In this document: positions 35,069 through 44,588 of the stretch, in pieces
Numbering within the stretch: position 1 is the first letter of the stretch
Layout of the letters: each line of letters opens with the position of its first letter
Notes under the pieces: model-generated
Seen by the model: only the letters and a program-made list of their open reading frames with translations
Database searches by the model: none
Told to the model about the DNA's origin: nothing
Assembly: GCF_016812035.1 (NCBI RefSeq)
Contig: NZ_CP069178.1
Span: 992,001 to 1,056,000, forward strand
DNA length: 64,000 nucleotides
Direction: 5' to 3'
Origin: Bulleidia sp. zg-1006
GTDB lineage: Bacteria; Bacillota_I; Bacilli_A; Erysipelotrichales; Erysipelotrichaceae
Translations under genes and position numbers: made by a program

Positions 35069-36106
35069 ATGTCCTTTCAAGCAAAAGAATTTCAACAATT
35101 AATCCACTGGTACCGAAGTCATCATATTAATTATCCATGGCGTCTATCTAAAAATCCTTATCCTATTTGGATTTCTGAGATTATGTTGCAACAAACACGG
35201 ATTGAAGCCGTCTTGCCAAAATACGAACGTTTTATGCAAGAATTACCTAGCATTCATGATTTAGCGACTGTTTCAGATGACCATTTAATGTTCCTATGGG
35301 AAGGATTGGGTTATTATTCCAGAGCTCGTAATCTTAAAAAAGCGGCGATTCAAATTGAAGATAAATTTCAAGGTATCTTCCCTCATAAATTAGAAGATAT
35401 TCAATCGCTGGCCGGTATTGGTGATTATACCGCCGGAGCGATTGCATCCTTTGCGTTTGGTTTAGGAGTACCAGCCATTGATGGTAATGTTCTACGAGTG
35501 TATAGTCGTCACGAAGGAATTTATCAAAATGTCTTAGATCCGACCATGAAGTCACTTGTTAAAGAACAGCTTTTACCTTTATACACAAAAGAAAATAGTA
35601 CGGATAATGGTGATTTTAATCAAGCTATCATGGAACTTGGTGAACAAGTTTGTTTACCTAAAAATCCAAATTGTCAAAATTGTCCTATTTTTAAAAAGTG
35701 TTTTAGTTTCTTACAACGAAAACAAAATGAATTACCCGTCCGTATTTCTAAGACAAAAAAGAAAACGGAGAATCATAGTTTTTTAATTTTCTACACGAAA
35801 GATAAAATTTTAGTTCATAGACGTTCCGCTGATAGCTTATTAGCGAATTTATACGAACCGGTTAACTTAAATTCTTTTATAAAAATTGATGATTTCCTAA
35901 AGGAATATTCCCTTCCCGTTCTTTCCTACACTAAATTAAAAAATCATAAACATATCTTTTCCCATCGTATTTGGCAAATTGAAGCTTACGCAATTGAAGT
36001 GAGTGAAGAATTCCCTTTTCTTGATTATCAATGGCTAGAAAAAAAGAAGAGTTCGCTCTTGGCTTTCTCTTCTGCATTTGATCCTTATCGCTTGTATTTC
36101 TATTAG
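35069..36106 (+). CDS. mutY: A/G-specific adenine glycosylase
   Basis: Removes adenine mispaired with 8-oxoguanine. [19 protein letters not shown] carries the catalytic Glu, [18 protein letters not shown] is the helix-hairpin-helix, and [11 protein letters not shown] holds the catalytic Asp. A 4Fe-4S cluster is bound by C-x6-C-x2-C-x5-C ([17 protein letters not shown]). The C-terminal Nudix-like domain (about 230-345) recognises 8-oxoG. 345 residues. Its 3' end meets udp, whose convergent stop overlaps by 4 bases. Probably leaderless. Confidence 0.95.
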   Translation: MSFQAKEFQQLIHWYRSHHINYPWRLSKNPYPIWISEIMLQQTRIEAVLPKYERFMQELPSIHDLATVSDDHLMFLWEGLGYYSRARNLKKAAIQIEDKFQGIFPHKLEDIQSLAGIGDYTAGAIASFAFGLGVPAIDGNVLRVYSRHEGIYQNVLDPTMKSLVKEQLLPLYTKENSTDNGDFNQAIMELGEQVCLPKNPNCQNCPIFKKCFSFLQRKQNELPVRISKTKKKTENHSFLIFYTKDKILVHRRSADSLLANLYEPVNLNSFIKIDDFLKEYSLPVLSYTKLKNHKHIFSHRIWQIEAYAIEVSEEFPFLDYQWLEKKKSSLLAFSSAFDPYRLYFY

Positions 36107-36882
36107 TTATCTTCGTCTGTTTCGATTAAGTATTTAACCGCTTCAATAGCGGAACGAATGGCTAAATCTGTGTCATGCACTTGTGGATTTGGCAAGCCTT
36201 GTTTCGCTCTTTCTTGGTTGGCAACAACTAATAGCGTTGTCCCGCAACGAACATGCAAATACCCGGCCACGATAAACAAAGCGGCGGATTCCATTTCCGA
36301 AGCTTTACAGCCCATGCCTAACCAAGCATCCCACTTTCTTAATAAATCCTGACCGTTTGGCAAGGTTTCTGGACGATGTTGACCATAGAAAGCATCTTTG
36401 CATTCGACAACACCTGTATGATAGGAGGCATCCACTCTCTTAGCACCTTCAACTAAAGCATTAACCATATCTAAGTCAGCTACGGCAGGGTATTCAATTG
36501 GTGCATATTCTTTGCTGGTTCCTTCCATTCTAATAGCACCGGTCGCTACAACAATGTCACCGGCTTTCACATTAATATCCATACCTCCACAAGTTCCAAC
36601 ACGGATAAAAGTATCCGCTCCACATGCCACTAATTCTTCCATAGCAATAGAAGCACTTGGACCACCAATTCCGGTTGAAGTAACGGAAACCTTTACACCG
36701 TTTAGATAACCCGTATAAGTGATGAACTCTCTTGAATCACCAACCATGATTGGTCGGTCAAAATACTTCGCAATTTTTTCACAACGCTTTGGATCACCTG
36801 GCAAGAAAACGTAGCGTCCAACATCACCTTTGCCAACGCCAATATGATACTGTTTTCCTGATCCTTCTGTATAATCAATCAT
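36103..36882 (-). CDS. udp: Uridine phosphorylase
   Basis: Phosphorolysis of uridine. Motifs are [17 protein letters not shown] (phosphate Arg), [28 protein letters not shown] and [10 protein letters not shown] (ribose site). The uracil-binding Gln/Arg region looks like [13 protein letters not shown]. 259 residues. Separate promoter upstream; 4-base convergent overlap with mutY. Confidence 0.92.
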   Translation of the reverse strand: MIDYTEGSGKQYHIGVGKGDVGRYVFLPGDPKRCEKIAKYFDRPIMVGDSREFITYTGYLNGVKVSVTSTGIGGPSASIAMEELVACGADTFIRVGTCGGMDINVKAGDIVVATGAIRMEGTSKEYAPIEYPAVADLDMVNALVEGAKRVDASYHTGVVECKDAFYGQHRPETLPNGQDLLRKWDAWLGMGCKASEMESAALFIVAGYLHVRCGTTLLVVANQERAKQGLPNPQVHDTDLAIRSAIEAVKYLIETDEDN

Positions 36883-36902
36883 ATATAATTCTCCTTTAAT
36901 TT

Positions 36903-36931
36903 ATTATAATAATTTTTTGTATTTTTTTCAA
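36903..36931 (-). promoter_or_regulatory. Promoter of udp
   Basis: Minus strand TTGAAA (36926-36931), exactly 17 bases, TATAAT (36903-36908). It is close to consensus and followed by AAAGGAG 8 bases before the ATG. Confidence 0.8.
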
Positions 36932-36937
36932 AAATGC

Positions 36938-36967
36938 TTGTCATTACAACCCTATCATGTTATTATC
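36938..36967 (+). promoter_or_regulatory. Promoter of the tRNA-Glu/tRNA-Trp pair
   Basis: TTGTCA (36938-36943), 18-base spacer, TATTAT (36962-36967), 15 bases before tRNA-Glu. Confidence 0.65.
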
Positions 36968-36982
36968 ATCTAGCACGATATG

Positions 36983-37055
36983 GCGCGTTGGTGAAGCGGC
37001 TTAACACACCGCCCTTTCACGGCGGCATTCACGGGTTCGAATCCCGTACGCGTCA
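36983..37055 (+). tRNA. tRNA-Glu (anticodon TTC)
   Basis: Acceptor GGCGCGT/ACGCGTC with one G-U pair, anticodon stem CCGCC/GGCGG with loop CTTTCAC giving TTC, and T-arm ACGGGTTCGAATCCCGT. CCA is not encoded. Confidence 0.93.
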
Positions 37056-37068
37056 CTTATTTTTTTAT

Positions 37069-37139
37069 AGGGGTGTCGTACAATGGTAGTACATCGGTCT
37101 CCAAAACCGCTGACGGGAGTTCGATTCTCTCCACCCCTG
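37069..37139 (+). tRNA. tRNA-Trp (anticodon CCA)
   Basis: Acceptor AGGGGTG/CACCCCT, anticodon loop CTCCAAA giving CCA, T-arm GGGAGTTCGATTCTCTC and discriminator G. CCA is not encoded. It lies 13 bases after tRNA-Glu, so the two share a transcript. Confidence 0.92.
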
Positions 37140-37146
37140 TCGATTA

Positions 37147-37170
37147 GGGAAGCTAGGCTTCCTTTTTTTT
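37147..37170 (+). terminator. Terminator of the tRNA-Glu/tRNA-Trp unit
   Basis: GGAAGC (37148-37153), TAG loop, GCTTCC (37157-37162), then TTTTTTTT. Confidence 0.85.
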
Positions 37171-37301
37171 GTACTTTTCCAATTGATAAATCAAGTGCAA
37201 CAACTCAATAATGGCTCATAGCATTCATGTTCCTTAATATCTAATCATCTTCCTATGGAGGTACTCTACAAATCTCAAGTAAAGTTTATTCAAGTTCTCA
37301 T

Positions 37302-37535
37302 TTATTTTAGGATGCATTTTCCCTTCTTATTTATTAATCCTATTATTACAGAAATTAAAATTGATATAAGTATACAACCTAGCCATATAAGAACACCATA
37401 ATGGTTACTTAGTTGATATTGCATCTGTGCACTCATATCTTTCGTAATCTTAAGCTTAGATAATTTTTGAAGATAATCATCTAAAAAATTTCCTATAGTT
37501 AAGCATAATTTGCCATATATTTTTATAAAAGTTCA
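37302..37535 (-). pseudogene. Reading-frame remnant with one membrane helix
   Basis: The gap 37171-37605 has no intact gene. On the minus strand a frame stays open from a TGA near 37535 to TAA at 37302-37304, about 77 codons, with no good start. It encodes a charged helix (LDDYLQKLSKLKITKD) and then a membrane segment near GVLIWLGCILISILISVIIG, ending in NKKGKC. It looks like the C-terminal end of a lost membrane protein; the family is not recognised. Confidence 0.35.
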
Positions 37536-37605
37536 TGACTTGAAACAGCTAAGTCCAGCTTTTCATTTTTTGATTTACTGTTCTATGTTGGTTTTTATTA
37601 AATTA

Positions 37606-38376
37606 TCAATTAGTTAAAAAGGGATTAACCGGTTGTATCCACTCTAATGGTAAATATGCAGATAAATACCCATGATTATAACCTTTAGCTTCGTAGAGAA
37701 TACAAGCAGGATGCATCTTTTGAAATAGTTTAGCTGATTCCTTGACACAACGCATTTCTTTCTCACCATAAATATATAGAACCTGTGCTTTGTTTTCTGT
37801 AATACTTTCTTTCAATCTATACGTTCCCATGTATGTTTCATACATTTTTATTAATGTTTTCATGGGTAACCTTGGCATATCTTCCATATAATAATTTCCT
37901 ATTTCTTCGGGATAAGCCATATTAGGATACATTTTTTTCATCAAACTTAATTGAATTTTGCCGGCTGATTTGCTAAACATAAGTTTTCCAAATATTTTTA
38001 CAATAATCGTACTAATTCGTGATAAATTTGGTTGCGGAATACAAATACTACCATCTATTATTGCTTTCTGAGCTATATCACTATCTAATGATAATAACTC
38101 AATTGCAATTTGACCACCCAAAGAAACACCGCCTATAGCAAACAATTTTCCATTACAATTATTTTTTATGTAATCCATGATTTGTTGTGCAGATTTTTCA
38201 GTTGAAATATAATCTTTTTGATATTCTTCTCCATGACCATCAAGTGTTGGTAAAATCACATGGAATTGATCTGATAATATACGAGCTTGTCGAAGATAAG
38301 TCCACCAAGAATTACCTCCACCATGTATCAGTAATATATGTGGAAATTTTTTATCGCCAAATTCATGAAACCTCAT
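37606..38376 (-). CDS. Alpha/beta hydrolase
   Basis: Predicted serine hydrolase or esterase, 256 residues. Oxyanion HGGG at 18-21, nucleophile elbow GGVSLGG with Ser85, acid probably in YIYGEKE, and catalytic His in KGYNHGYL. The cap (about 115-190) is rich in Met and Lys. There is no signal peptide. Substrate unknown. It lies next to a decayed stretch, is preceded by AGAGGT and appears to be transcribed alone. Confidence 0.82.
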   Translation of the reverse strand: MRFHEFGDKKFPHILLIHGGGNSWWTYLRQARILSDQFHVILPTLDGHGEEYQKDYISTEKSAQQIMDYIKNNCNGKLFAIGGVSLGGQIAIELLSLDSDIAQKAIIDGSICIPQPNLSRISTIIVKIFGKLMFSKSAGKIQLSLMKKMYPNMAYPEEIGNYYMEDMPRLPMKTLIKMYETYMGTYRLKESITENKAQVLYIYGEKEMRCVKESAKLFQKMHPACILYEAKGYNHGYLSAYLPLEWIQPVNPFLTN

Positions 38377-38523
38377 CTTACACTACCTCTAAATTTAAAC
38401 TATTTTTGTTTATATTGCTTGATACTGTACCATTTTTAAGCCATTTTTTCTATATGCTTCTTTATCATTGGTACTGCCGGTTCTTGCTTCTATACTAATA
38501 AAGTAGATTTCAAAATAAGAAAT

Positions 38524-39264
38524 CTACTTTTCTATTACCGGATTTAAATTCCGAAAACTATATTGCTTTGGTGAAACACCCACCACCTTTTTAAACACTT
38601 GAGAGAAATAATATTGATTATGAAAACCACAAGCCTCCGCAATTTCATACATTTTATAATTAACTTCATTGTTATCAATTAAATATTTGGCATGTTGAAT
38701 ACGAAGTTCTGTGACTAAATCCACGAATGTTTTCGCCAATTCTTTTTTAATCAGCTTTGTGATATGTCCTTCACTGAATTGAAGATGATTAGCCAAATCT
38801 TTTAAGCCATAGCTTTCATTACTGATATTAGCTTGAATATCTTCCAATATTTTCTTCGTTAATAAAGAATACGGCGGCTTTTTATGTTGATTAATCTGTT
38901 CCATAGCTTCTTGAATAACCGAAATAAATTCTTGCGCATCCACCGGCTTTAAAAGGTAACGAAATACCCCTAATTCCAAAGCTTGTTGAGCAAAACGGAA
39001 GTTATCATAACCCGATACGATAATTAGGATAACTTCTTTATTTTGTTGACGAATATCACGAATTAAGTCCAATCCATTTTTAAAAGGCATATTGATGTCA
39101 ATTAAAGCGATATCCATACTTTCTTCCTTGAATAGTTGTAAAGCTTCCTCACCATTCGTTGCCTTAAAGATAAGGTCAAATGGTAGACCGGCCTTTATAA
39201 TGCGTTTCATAAAATTTTGTCTAATAATTTCTTCATCATCCGCAATCAATATATTCATCTTCAT
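38524..39264 (-). CDS. Response regulator, YesN type (receiver plus AraC helix-turn-helix)
   Basis: Receiver domain 1-125 with phosphoacceptor Asp56 in ALIDINMPFKNG and Lys in RYLLKPVDAQEF, then an AraC-type double helix-turn-helix at about 150-246 (LKDLANHLQFSEGHITKLIKK and FHNQYYFSQVFKKVVGVSPKQY). Acts in the cytoplasm as a DNA-binding activator. It overlaps the kinase gene by 4 bases and the two form a YesMN-like pair. The target is not known; the reductase just upstream in the same direction is a candidate. Confidence 0.92.
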   Translation of the reverse strand: MKMNILIADDEEIIRQNFMKRIIKAGLPFDLIFKATNGEEALQLFKEESMDIALIDINMPFKNGLDLIRDIRQQNKEVILIIVSGYDNFRFAQQALELGVFRYLLKPVDAQEFISVIQEAMEQINQHKKPPYSLLTKKILEDIQANISNESYGLKDLANHLQFSEGHITKLIKKELAKTFVDLVTELRIQHAKYLIDNNEVNYKMYEIAEACGFHNQYYFSQVFKKVVGVSPKQYSFRNLNPVIEK

Positions 39265-40868
39265 CTCCCCGGTTGCACCATACGACTAATAAAACGATTA
39301 TTTTCAGCTATTAAACAAACACCATACTTTTCCCCATATTGATGCTTAATTCTAGCGTTCACGTTAAATAAACCATAACCCTTTTGATTATCCGATCTAT
39401 TCCCTGTCTTTAAAGTTCGATTGATTTCTTCAATATATTTGAAATCTAGTTCTTCAAACACATTTTCAACCTCCATCACAATATCTTCATCCCTTTGATA
39501 AACACGAATTACAATTAACTCTTTTTTCTTCAATAGCTTGATGCCGTGGTAAATTGCATTCTCCACTAATGGTTGTAAAGTAAATTTCAAAAATGGTCTT
39601 TCTAAATCAAAATCTTGGACATTAAAAGAATATTGAAGAACATCTTGATAGCGTAACTTTTGAATATTCAGATAGCTTTGTGCATGCTTAATTTCCTCTT
39701 GAACAGTGATAATTTGTCGATCATTGCTCAAACTAATGCGAAAGAAAACCGCTAAATCATGAATAGCCTTCTCAACATCTTCATCCTCATGATCAAATGC
39801 CATGGCTTGAATTGTTTCTAATGTGTTATACAAGAAATGAGGTTTTATTTGGGCATACATAGCTTTATTATTCGCATCGTTGCGCTCTATTTCTTTTGCT
39901 TTGACTTGTTGTAATAAATGATGAATTTCATCAATCATTTGGTTATATTTTTGGTTTAAACGATTAAATTCAAGAATTTCCGTTTCTTCCTCATTTTTTT
40001 CTAAAACACCATCCTTTGTTTTCAGCATAACCGATTCCAAGCTTTGAATTGGATGCACTAAACGATGTACCACATGATGCGTTACTCTTTGGGTAACGAG
40101 CAATAAAAGCATCGTCACTAAAGTAATAAGAACAACCGTTAGAAGAATGGTATTCATGTAATAACTTCGTGGAATATCCAAAACATACGTTAAATTTAAA
40201 TAGGAATACAACTGTTTTTCAAAATGAATGCCTGTATGTTGAAATTGATCATTTCCTAACACTGTTTCATTCTTATTATTTTTCAAATAAGCATGGAAAT
40301 CTCTTGCGACATTGGTCATTAGATTTTCGATATATTCAGTCTTTAAGGCGGCGCTGATATAACCTTTCTCTTGGTGCTTTTCATCGTATATTTTTGCTAG
40401 GATTAAGATAATTTTATTTTTATTTGATTTCGATTCAATCACATCGGAAATCACCACATCTTGATTACTTGATTTTAATTTTGCAAAATAGGAACGATCA
40501 TCCACACTAAAGCTGGAATTATCGGTCACATACTTACGCCCTTCCTTTGTAATAAATCCCAAGGAATCGTATTGAATGTTGGACTTTTCCTTAAATTCTT
40601 CAAGCTTATGCAGAAGGTGGATTTTATTTTTAGAGGATATTTCTTCATTTTGAAATTGCGTAGCATACAAACGAATTAATTCACTATTAAATTGGAACCA
40701 TAAATTTATATCACTAACTTGGGTCTTCACATGATTGTCTACCAATTGTTGCATATTGGGTAATATATAACGATAAATTGTGAATACAGAAATAGATGAG
40801 ATACAAAGAATAGACGCAATCAACATCAAAAAAACACGATGGACAATAACATCATATAATCTTTTCAT
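39261..40868 (-). CDS. Sensor histidine kinase, YesM type (His_kinase plus HATPase)
   Basis: Membrane sensor: first helix at about 12-32, an extracellular Cache-like domain (about 35-235, TKEGRKYVTDNSSFSVDDRSY), second helix at about 237-260 and HAMP-like region. The cytoplasmic phosphoacceptor is in AQIKPHFLYNTLETIQ and the ATP site in LVENAIYHGI and KGYGLFNVNARI. 535 residues. It starts 65 bases downstream of the reductase lipoprotein gene, across a terminator, so it probably has its own promoter or gets read-through. Confidence 0.92.
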   Translation of the reverse strand: MKRLYDVIVHRVFLMLIASILCISSISVFTIYRYILPNMQQLVDNHVKTQVSDINLWFQFNSELIRLYATQFQNEEISSKNKIHLLHKLEEFKEKSNIQYDSLGFITKEGRKYVTDNSSFSVDDRSYFAKLKSSNQDVVISDVIESKSNKNKIILILAKIYDEKHQEKGYISAALKTEYIENLMTNVARDFHAYLKNNKNETVLGNDQFQHTGIHFEKQLYSYLNLTYVLDIPRSYYMNTILLTVVLITLVTMLLLLVTQRVTHHVVHRLVHPIQSLESVMLKTKDGVLEKNEEETEILEFNRLNQKYNQMIDEIHHLLQQVKAKEIERNDANNKAMYAQIKPHFLYNTLETIQAMAFDHEDEDVEKAIHDLAVFFRISLSNDRQIITVQEEIKHAQSYLNIQKLRYQDVLQYSFNVQDFDLERPFLKFTLQPLVENAIYHGIKLLKKKELIVIRVYQRDEDIVMEVENVFEELDFKYIEEINRTLKTGNRSDNQKGYGLFNVNARIKHQYGEKYGVCLIAENNRFISRMVQPGR

Positions 40869-40891
40869 AGACTTATTTTAAGGTGTATCAC

Positions 40892-40922
40892 AAAAAAACT
40901 GAAGTACTGATGTACCTCAGTT
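40892..40922 (-). terminator. Terminator of the reductase gene
   Basis: Minus strand AACTGAGGTAC, ATCA loop, GTACTTCAGTT (one mismatch), then TTTTTT. It separates the reductase from the two-component genes. Confidence 0.7.
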
Positions 40923-40932
40923 CAAAGTTTAT

Positions 40933-42705
40933 TTACTTAGCGGCGTTTTCACCGGCGATACGACCAAACACAACAATGTCTGTAATCGCATTACCACCTA
41001 AACGATTGGTACCATGAACACCACCAGCCACCTCACCGGCTGCGAATAAGTGTTGAATTGCTTTTCCATCTTTATTTAAAACTTCTGCCTTTGAGTTAAT
41101 CTTCACGCCACCCATTGTATGATGCGTGGCCGGGGCTACTTTTTGAATGTAGAAAGGTCCTTGCAAAATCGTACGTAATTTTCCCCCACGTTGTTGTTCC
41201 GGGTCACTACCTGCCTTCACATAGCCATTGTACGCCTCTAATGTTTTCTTTAATGTTGTGACATCAATCTTTGTCTTTTCAGCTAATTCTTCAATGCTGT
41301 TCGCTTCAAATAACAAAGCGGATTTCTTTAAGTTTTCAAATTCATTCTTGTGCATTTTGGTCATGTGACCATTCTTTTCGACTTCTTGACCCCATAATAG
41401 ATAAGCATACTTACCCGGTTGAGCTAAGATAGCGTTGGAAATAACATCACGACGTCCCATATCATTCACAAATCGCTTACCTTCTTGGTTCACTAAGATA
41501 CCACCATCAAAGCGAGCATTTGCGACATAAGAAATAATACCCGTTTGTGGATTGCAAGTTGGATAAACTTGAATTTGTTTCATATCCACTAAAGCGGCAC
41601 CAATATCTTTCGCCATATTGATACCGTCACCGGAACTGGCTGAAATACAAGTTGTCTTGTACTTTTCATCGTAAGCTGGATTGTATTCTTTACGCATTGC
41701 AATATTTGAACCAAAACCACCAGAAGCTAAAACAACCGCTTTCTTCGCTATGAATCTCACTTCTTTACCGGCATTTTCAGCAATCACAGCAGTAATAACT
41801 CCCTTATCGTCCACCATCAACTTCTTAGCACCGGTGTTTTTGAAAATATCAACACCCTTATCCATCGCTAATTTTTCTAATTTAGACATCATTTCATAAC
41901 CGGAATTACCAACTGGAATAACAGCACGAGCCACTGAATGACCACCAAATTGTTGCACACGGTCTTGGATGAAGTTCATTTTCACATCCTTTACCAACCA
42001 TTGATAAGCATCTAAAGCCTTTGAAGACAACGTATCGACTAATTCTGGATTTCCTACATTATCACCACCTTTTAATGTGTCTTTCTTATAAAGTTCAACC
42101 GAATCAGTAATGCCCTTCTTTTTTTGTAAATCGGTACCCGGCACATTGATTCCACCACCGGATACTAACGTGTTACCACCAACTTGACTTGTTTTCTCTA
42201 AAACTAAAACTTTAGCCCCCTTAGCTCTTGCTTGAATAGCGGCGGTTAAACCGGCCCCACCAGCACCAATAACCACCACATCGTATTGGTATTCTTTTTC
42301 ACTTAAAACTTGGTTAATGCTTTCTTTCGGCATTCCATCCACTGATTCTTTCGTTAAACCGGCTTCTTTTAACGCATCCTTTAAGGCTCTTAACGTTGCT
42401 GCAGAACTAATCGTTGCACCAGTTGCTGTATCCAGATTTAAAGTTTGTTTCGCAATAACTTTATTCTTGATTTTTTCAATCGCTAAACTGCCAATCCCTT
42501 TTGTTTCAACATTCTTCGTTGCATCAATGTCCTTAATCTTTCCAAGAGCGACAGTTACCTTGACTTCTAATGGTCCATTATGACCCGTTGTACTGGCGGT
42601 GTAAGTGCCATCTTTTAGACTAGTCATTTTCTTTTGTGAACAACCGGCAACAGCCAAAGCTAATGTACAAGCAAGTGTTAAATTTAACACAGTCTTTCTA
42701 AACAT
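40933..42705 (-). CDS. Flavinylated fumarate/urocanate reductase-like lipoprotein (FMN_bind plus FAD_binding_2)
   Basis: Probably an extracellular reductase of an alpha,beta-unsaturated acid. Signal peptide with lipobox AVAGC (Cys22). FMN_bind domain at about 35-110 with DTATGATISSA, the Thr to which FMN is covalently attached by ApbE. FAD domain from about 138 (VVVIGAGGAGLTAAIQARAKG), with active-site-like segments THHTMGGVKI and HGTNRLGGNA. No haem CxxCH is present, so electrons likely arrive through FMN. The acceptor (fumarate, urocanate, methacrylate or other) cannot be read. A YesMN two-component system follows. Confidence 0.88.
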   Translation of the reverse strand: MFRKTVLNLTLACTLALAVAGCSQKKMTSLKDGTYTASTTGHNGPLEVKVTVALGKIKDIDATKNVETKGIGSLAIEKIKNKVIAKQTLNLDTATGATISSAATLRALKDALKEAGLTKESVDGMPKESINQVLSEKEYQYDVVVIGAGGAGLTAAIQARAKGAKVLVLEKTSQVGGNTLVSGGGINVPGTDLQKKKGITDSVELYKKDTLKGGDNVGNPELVDTLSSKALDAYQWLVKDVKMNFIQDRVQQFGGHSVARAVIPVGNSGYEMMSKLEKLAMDKGVDIFKNTGAKKLMVDDKGVITAVIAENAGKEVRFIAKKAVVLASGGFGSNIAMRKEYNPAYDEKYKTTCISASSGDGINMAKDIGAALVDMKQIQVYPTCNPQTGIISYVANARFDGGILVNQEGKRFVNDMGRRDVISNAILAQPGKYAYLLWGQEVEKNGHMTKMHKNEFENLKKSALLFEANSIEELAEKTKIDVTTLKKTLEAYNGYVKAGSDPEQQRGGKLRTILQGPFYIQKVAPATHHTMGGVKINSKAEVLNKDGKAIQHLFAAGEVAGGVHGTNRLGGNAITDIVVFGRIAGENAAK

Positions 42706-42847
42706 CTTTTCTCCTCCTATTTTTATCTACTTCCATTATAGAAAAGACAAGGTTTAGGGTATTTATAATATCTTGATAAAATTTATAAATTTTCATAAAA
42801 AAACAGCATTCTTTCTTTAGCTAAGAAAACATCTTTATGATTGATTA

Positions 42848-42877
42848 GAATAAAAAAGATAGATTCCTAATCTATCT
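42848..42877 (-). terminator. Terminator of the PTS gene
   Basis: Minus strand AAAGATAGATT, 3-base loop, AATCTATCTTT, then TTTTATTC; 34 bases after the PTS stop. Confidence 0.8.
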
Positions 42878-42910
42878 TTCCTGAATTCACGATTTAATCC
42901 CCTTAGACAA

Positions 42911-44506
42911 CTAATCAATACCTAGTAAATCTTTTACTTTCGTAGCAATCGATTGTACTTGAACACCATAGATAATTTGGAAATTATTCTTGGCTTGAAC
43001 CACCCCTAAAGCATGGAGTTCATTTTCCCAAATAGCACGGTCAAGGACTTTATCTGCGTCTTTAACTTCAACACGGAGTCGGGTTGCACAGTTTGTAACT
43101 GAGATGATGTTATTGTAGCCACCAAGTGCTTCAATTATTTTTTCTTCGAGGGTTAATTCTTTTCCTTCTACCTCGCGTACGGCTTGAATTTTTTGGTATT
43201 CTTTTTTAGAGATTAACTCCGCATCAGAACTTTTACGTCCCGGTGTATTCAGATTTAATTTTTGAATTGCGACTTTGAATACATAGTAGTAAACAGCAAA
43301 GGTTAATGGCAATAAGAAGATTAAACTCATCGCATGAACCTTATGTGGTTGGAATAGGTTTGGTATCATAAATAGCAATGCATTACCTACAATAGATATT
43401 TTGAACACCTCTGCAATCACATAAGCTAAACCACATAATGGTGCGTAGATGAAGAAATACAATTGCGGTGCCAAGAATAAAAATGTATATTCAATTGGTT
43501 CTGATATACCAACAAGAGCTAATGTCATAACCGCCGGTACAAGCAGTGCTGCAACTTTCTTTCTATTTTCCGGTTTTGCAAGTTTGTACATAGCATAAGC
43601 CGCCCCCGGCAAACCAGCCAATTGGAATAGGATTCTTCCTGAGGTAAAGTTTCTTATAAGATACCCGGTTGCTCCGGCACTGGCCGCTTGGGCATTCATG
43701 ATGTTTTTAATTCCTTCATAGACCACTCCATCAACTTTCATCACGCCACCGACTGCTGAATATTCAATCGGGAAGGCAATAAGGTGATGTAAACCAAATG
43801 GTAATAACATTTTATCAACCGTACCAAAGACAAAAGTTCCAAATAAGCCGGATTTACCAATAAAATGAGTAATACTTGCAAGCCCTTTTGCGATAAACGG
43901 CCAAAGATAGTAGGTTCCTATCGCAAGGGGTATGGAGGCAAGGACAACCATAATAATGACCGTTTTGGTTCCTGCGAAAAAGCCAAGCATTGTAGGCAGT
44001 TCTGTATCCACAAAGCGGTTATGGATTTTCGCTGTGACAAGTCCCGTTACAATACCTGAGAAAATGCCCATGTTGTAAGTGAATATACCTAGTGAAGTTC
44101 CCCATAGGTTATTAAAGTTCATGGCTTCTAATTCTGTATAACCTTGACTGAGTAAGGCTTTGATACTGGTTGTTTCTGCTGTCCATCCTTGAAGGGCGGC
44201 GAAGTTTTTAATACCGGTCATATAGGATAAATAAAGTACGATACCTGCAAAGGCCGCCCAACCCTTTTCTTTTTTAGCGAGGGTAAATGCAATCGCTATA
44301 GCAAACCATACAGGTAAGTTATTCATAAACATAAAACCTAAACTCGTAATAAGACTAAATAAACCGTGTAAAACTGTTCCTTTTGTAAAAATATAATTCG
44401 TGAATGCGCTTCCAATACCCACAAAAAAACCGACAAGAACAAGTAAGATGATTGGTACCATCATTGCTCCTGAAAATGTTTGTAGTTTTGCTTGAAGTCT
44501 CTTCAT
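42911..44506 (-). CDS. PTS transporter EIICB, glucose/alpha-glucoside family
   Basis: Phosphotransferase permease that imports and phosphorylates a sugar. The EIIC part (about 1-400) has ten or so hydrophobic segments, including MLLPFGLHHLIAFPIEYSAVGG. A linker and the EIIB domain follow (about 450-531), with phospho-Cys473 in SVTNCATRLRVEV. EIIA is absent, as in MalX-type systems, and must come from elsewhere. The specificity (glucose, maltose or alpha-glucoside) is inference. No catabolic partner lies beside it; a peptidase gene is upstream. Confidence 0.88.
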   Translation of the reverse strand: MKRLQAKLQTFSGAMMVPIILLVLVGFFVGIGSAFTNYIFTKGTVLHGLFSLITSLGFMFMNNLPVWFAIAIAFTLAKKEKGWAAFAGIVLYLSYMTGIKNFAALQGWTAETTSIKALLSQGYTELEAMNFNNLWGTSLGIFTYNMGIFSGIVTGLVTAKIHNRFVDTELPTMLGFFAGTKTVIIMVVLASIPLAIGTYYLWPFIAKGLASITHFIGKSGLFGTFVFGTVDKMLLPFGLHHLIAFPIEYSAVGGVMKVDGVVYEGIKNIMNAQAASAGATGYLIRNFTSGRILFQLAGLPGAAYAMYKLAKPENRKKVAALLVPAVMTLALVGISEPIEYTFLFLAPQLYFFIYAPLCGLAYVIAEVFKISIVGNALLFMIPNLFQPHKVHAMSLIFLLPLTFAVYYYVFKVAIQKLNLNTPGRKSSDAELISKKEYQKIQAVREVEGKELTLEEKIIEALGGYNNIISVTNCATRLRVEVKDADKVLDRAIWENELHALGVVQAKNNFQIIYGVQVQSIATKVKDLLGID

Positions 44507-44588
44507 GATATCCTCCCCTTTCGTTTATATTTTATGATTATGTATTTCGTTTCACAATTATTGATGTGCCATATCAATGGGGAAGCTT

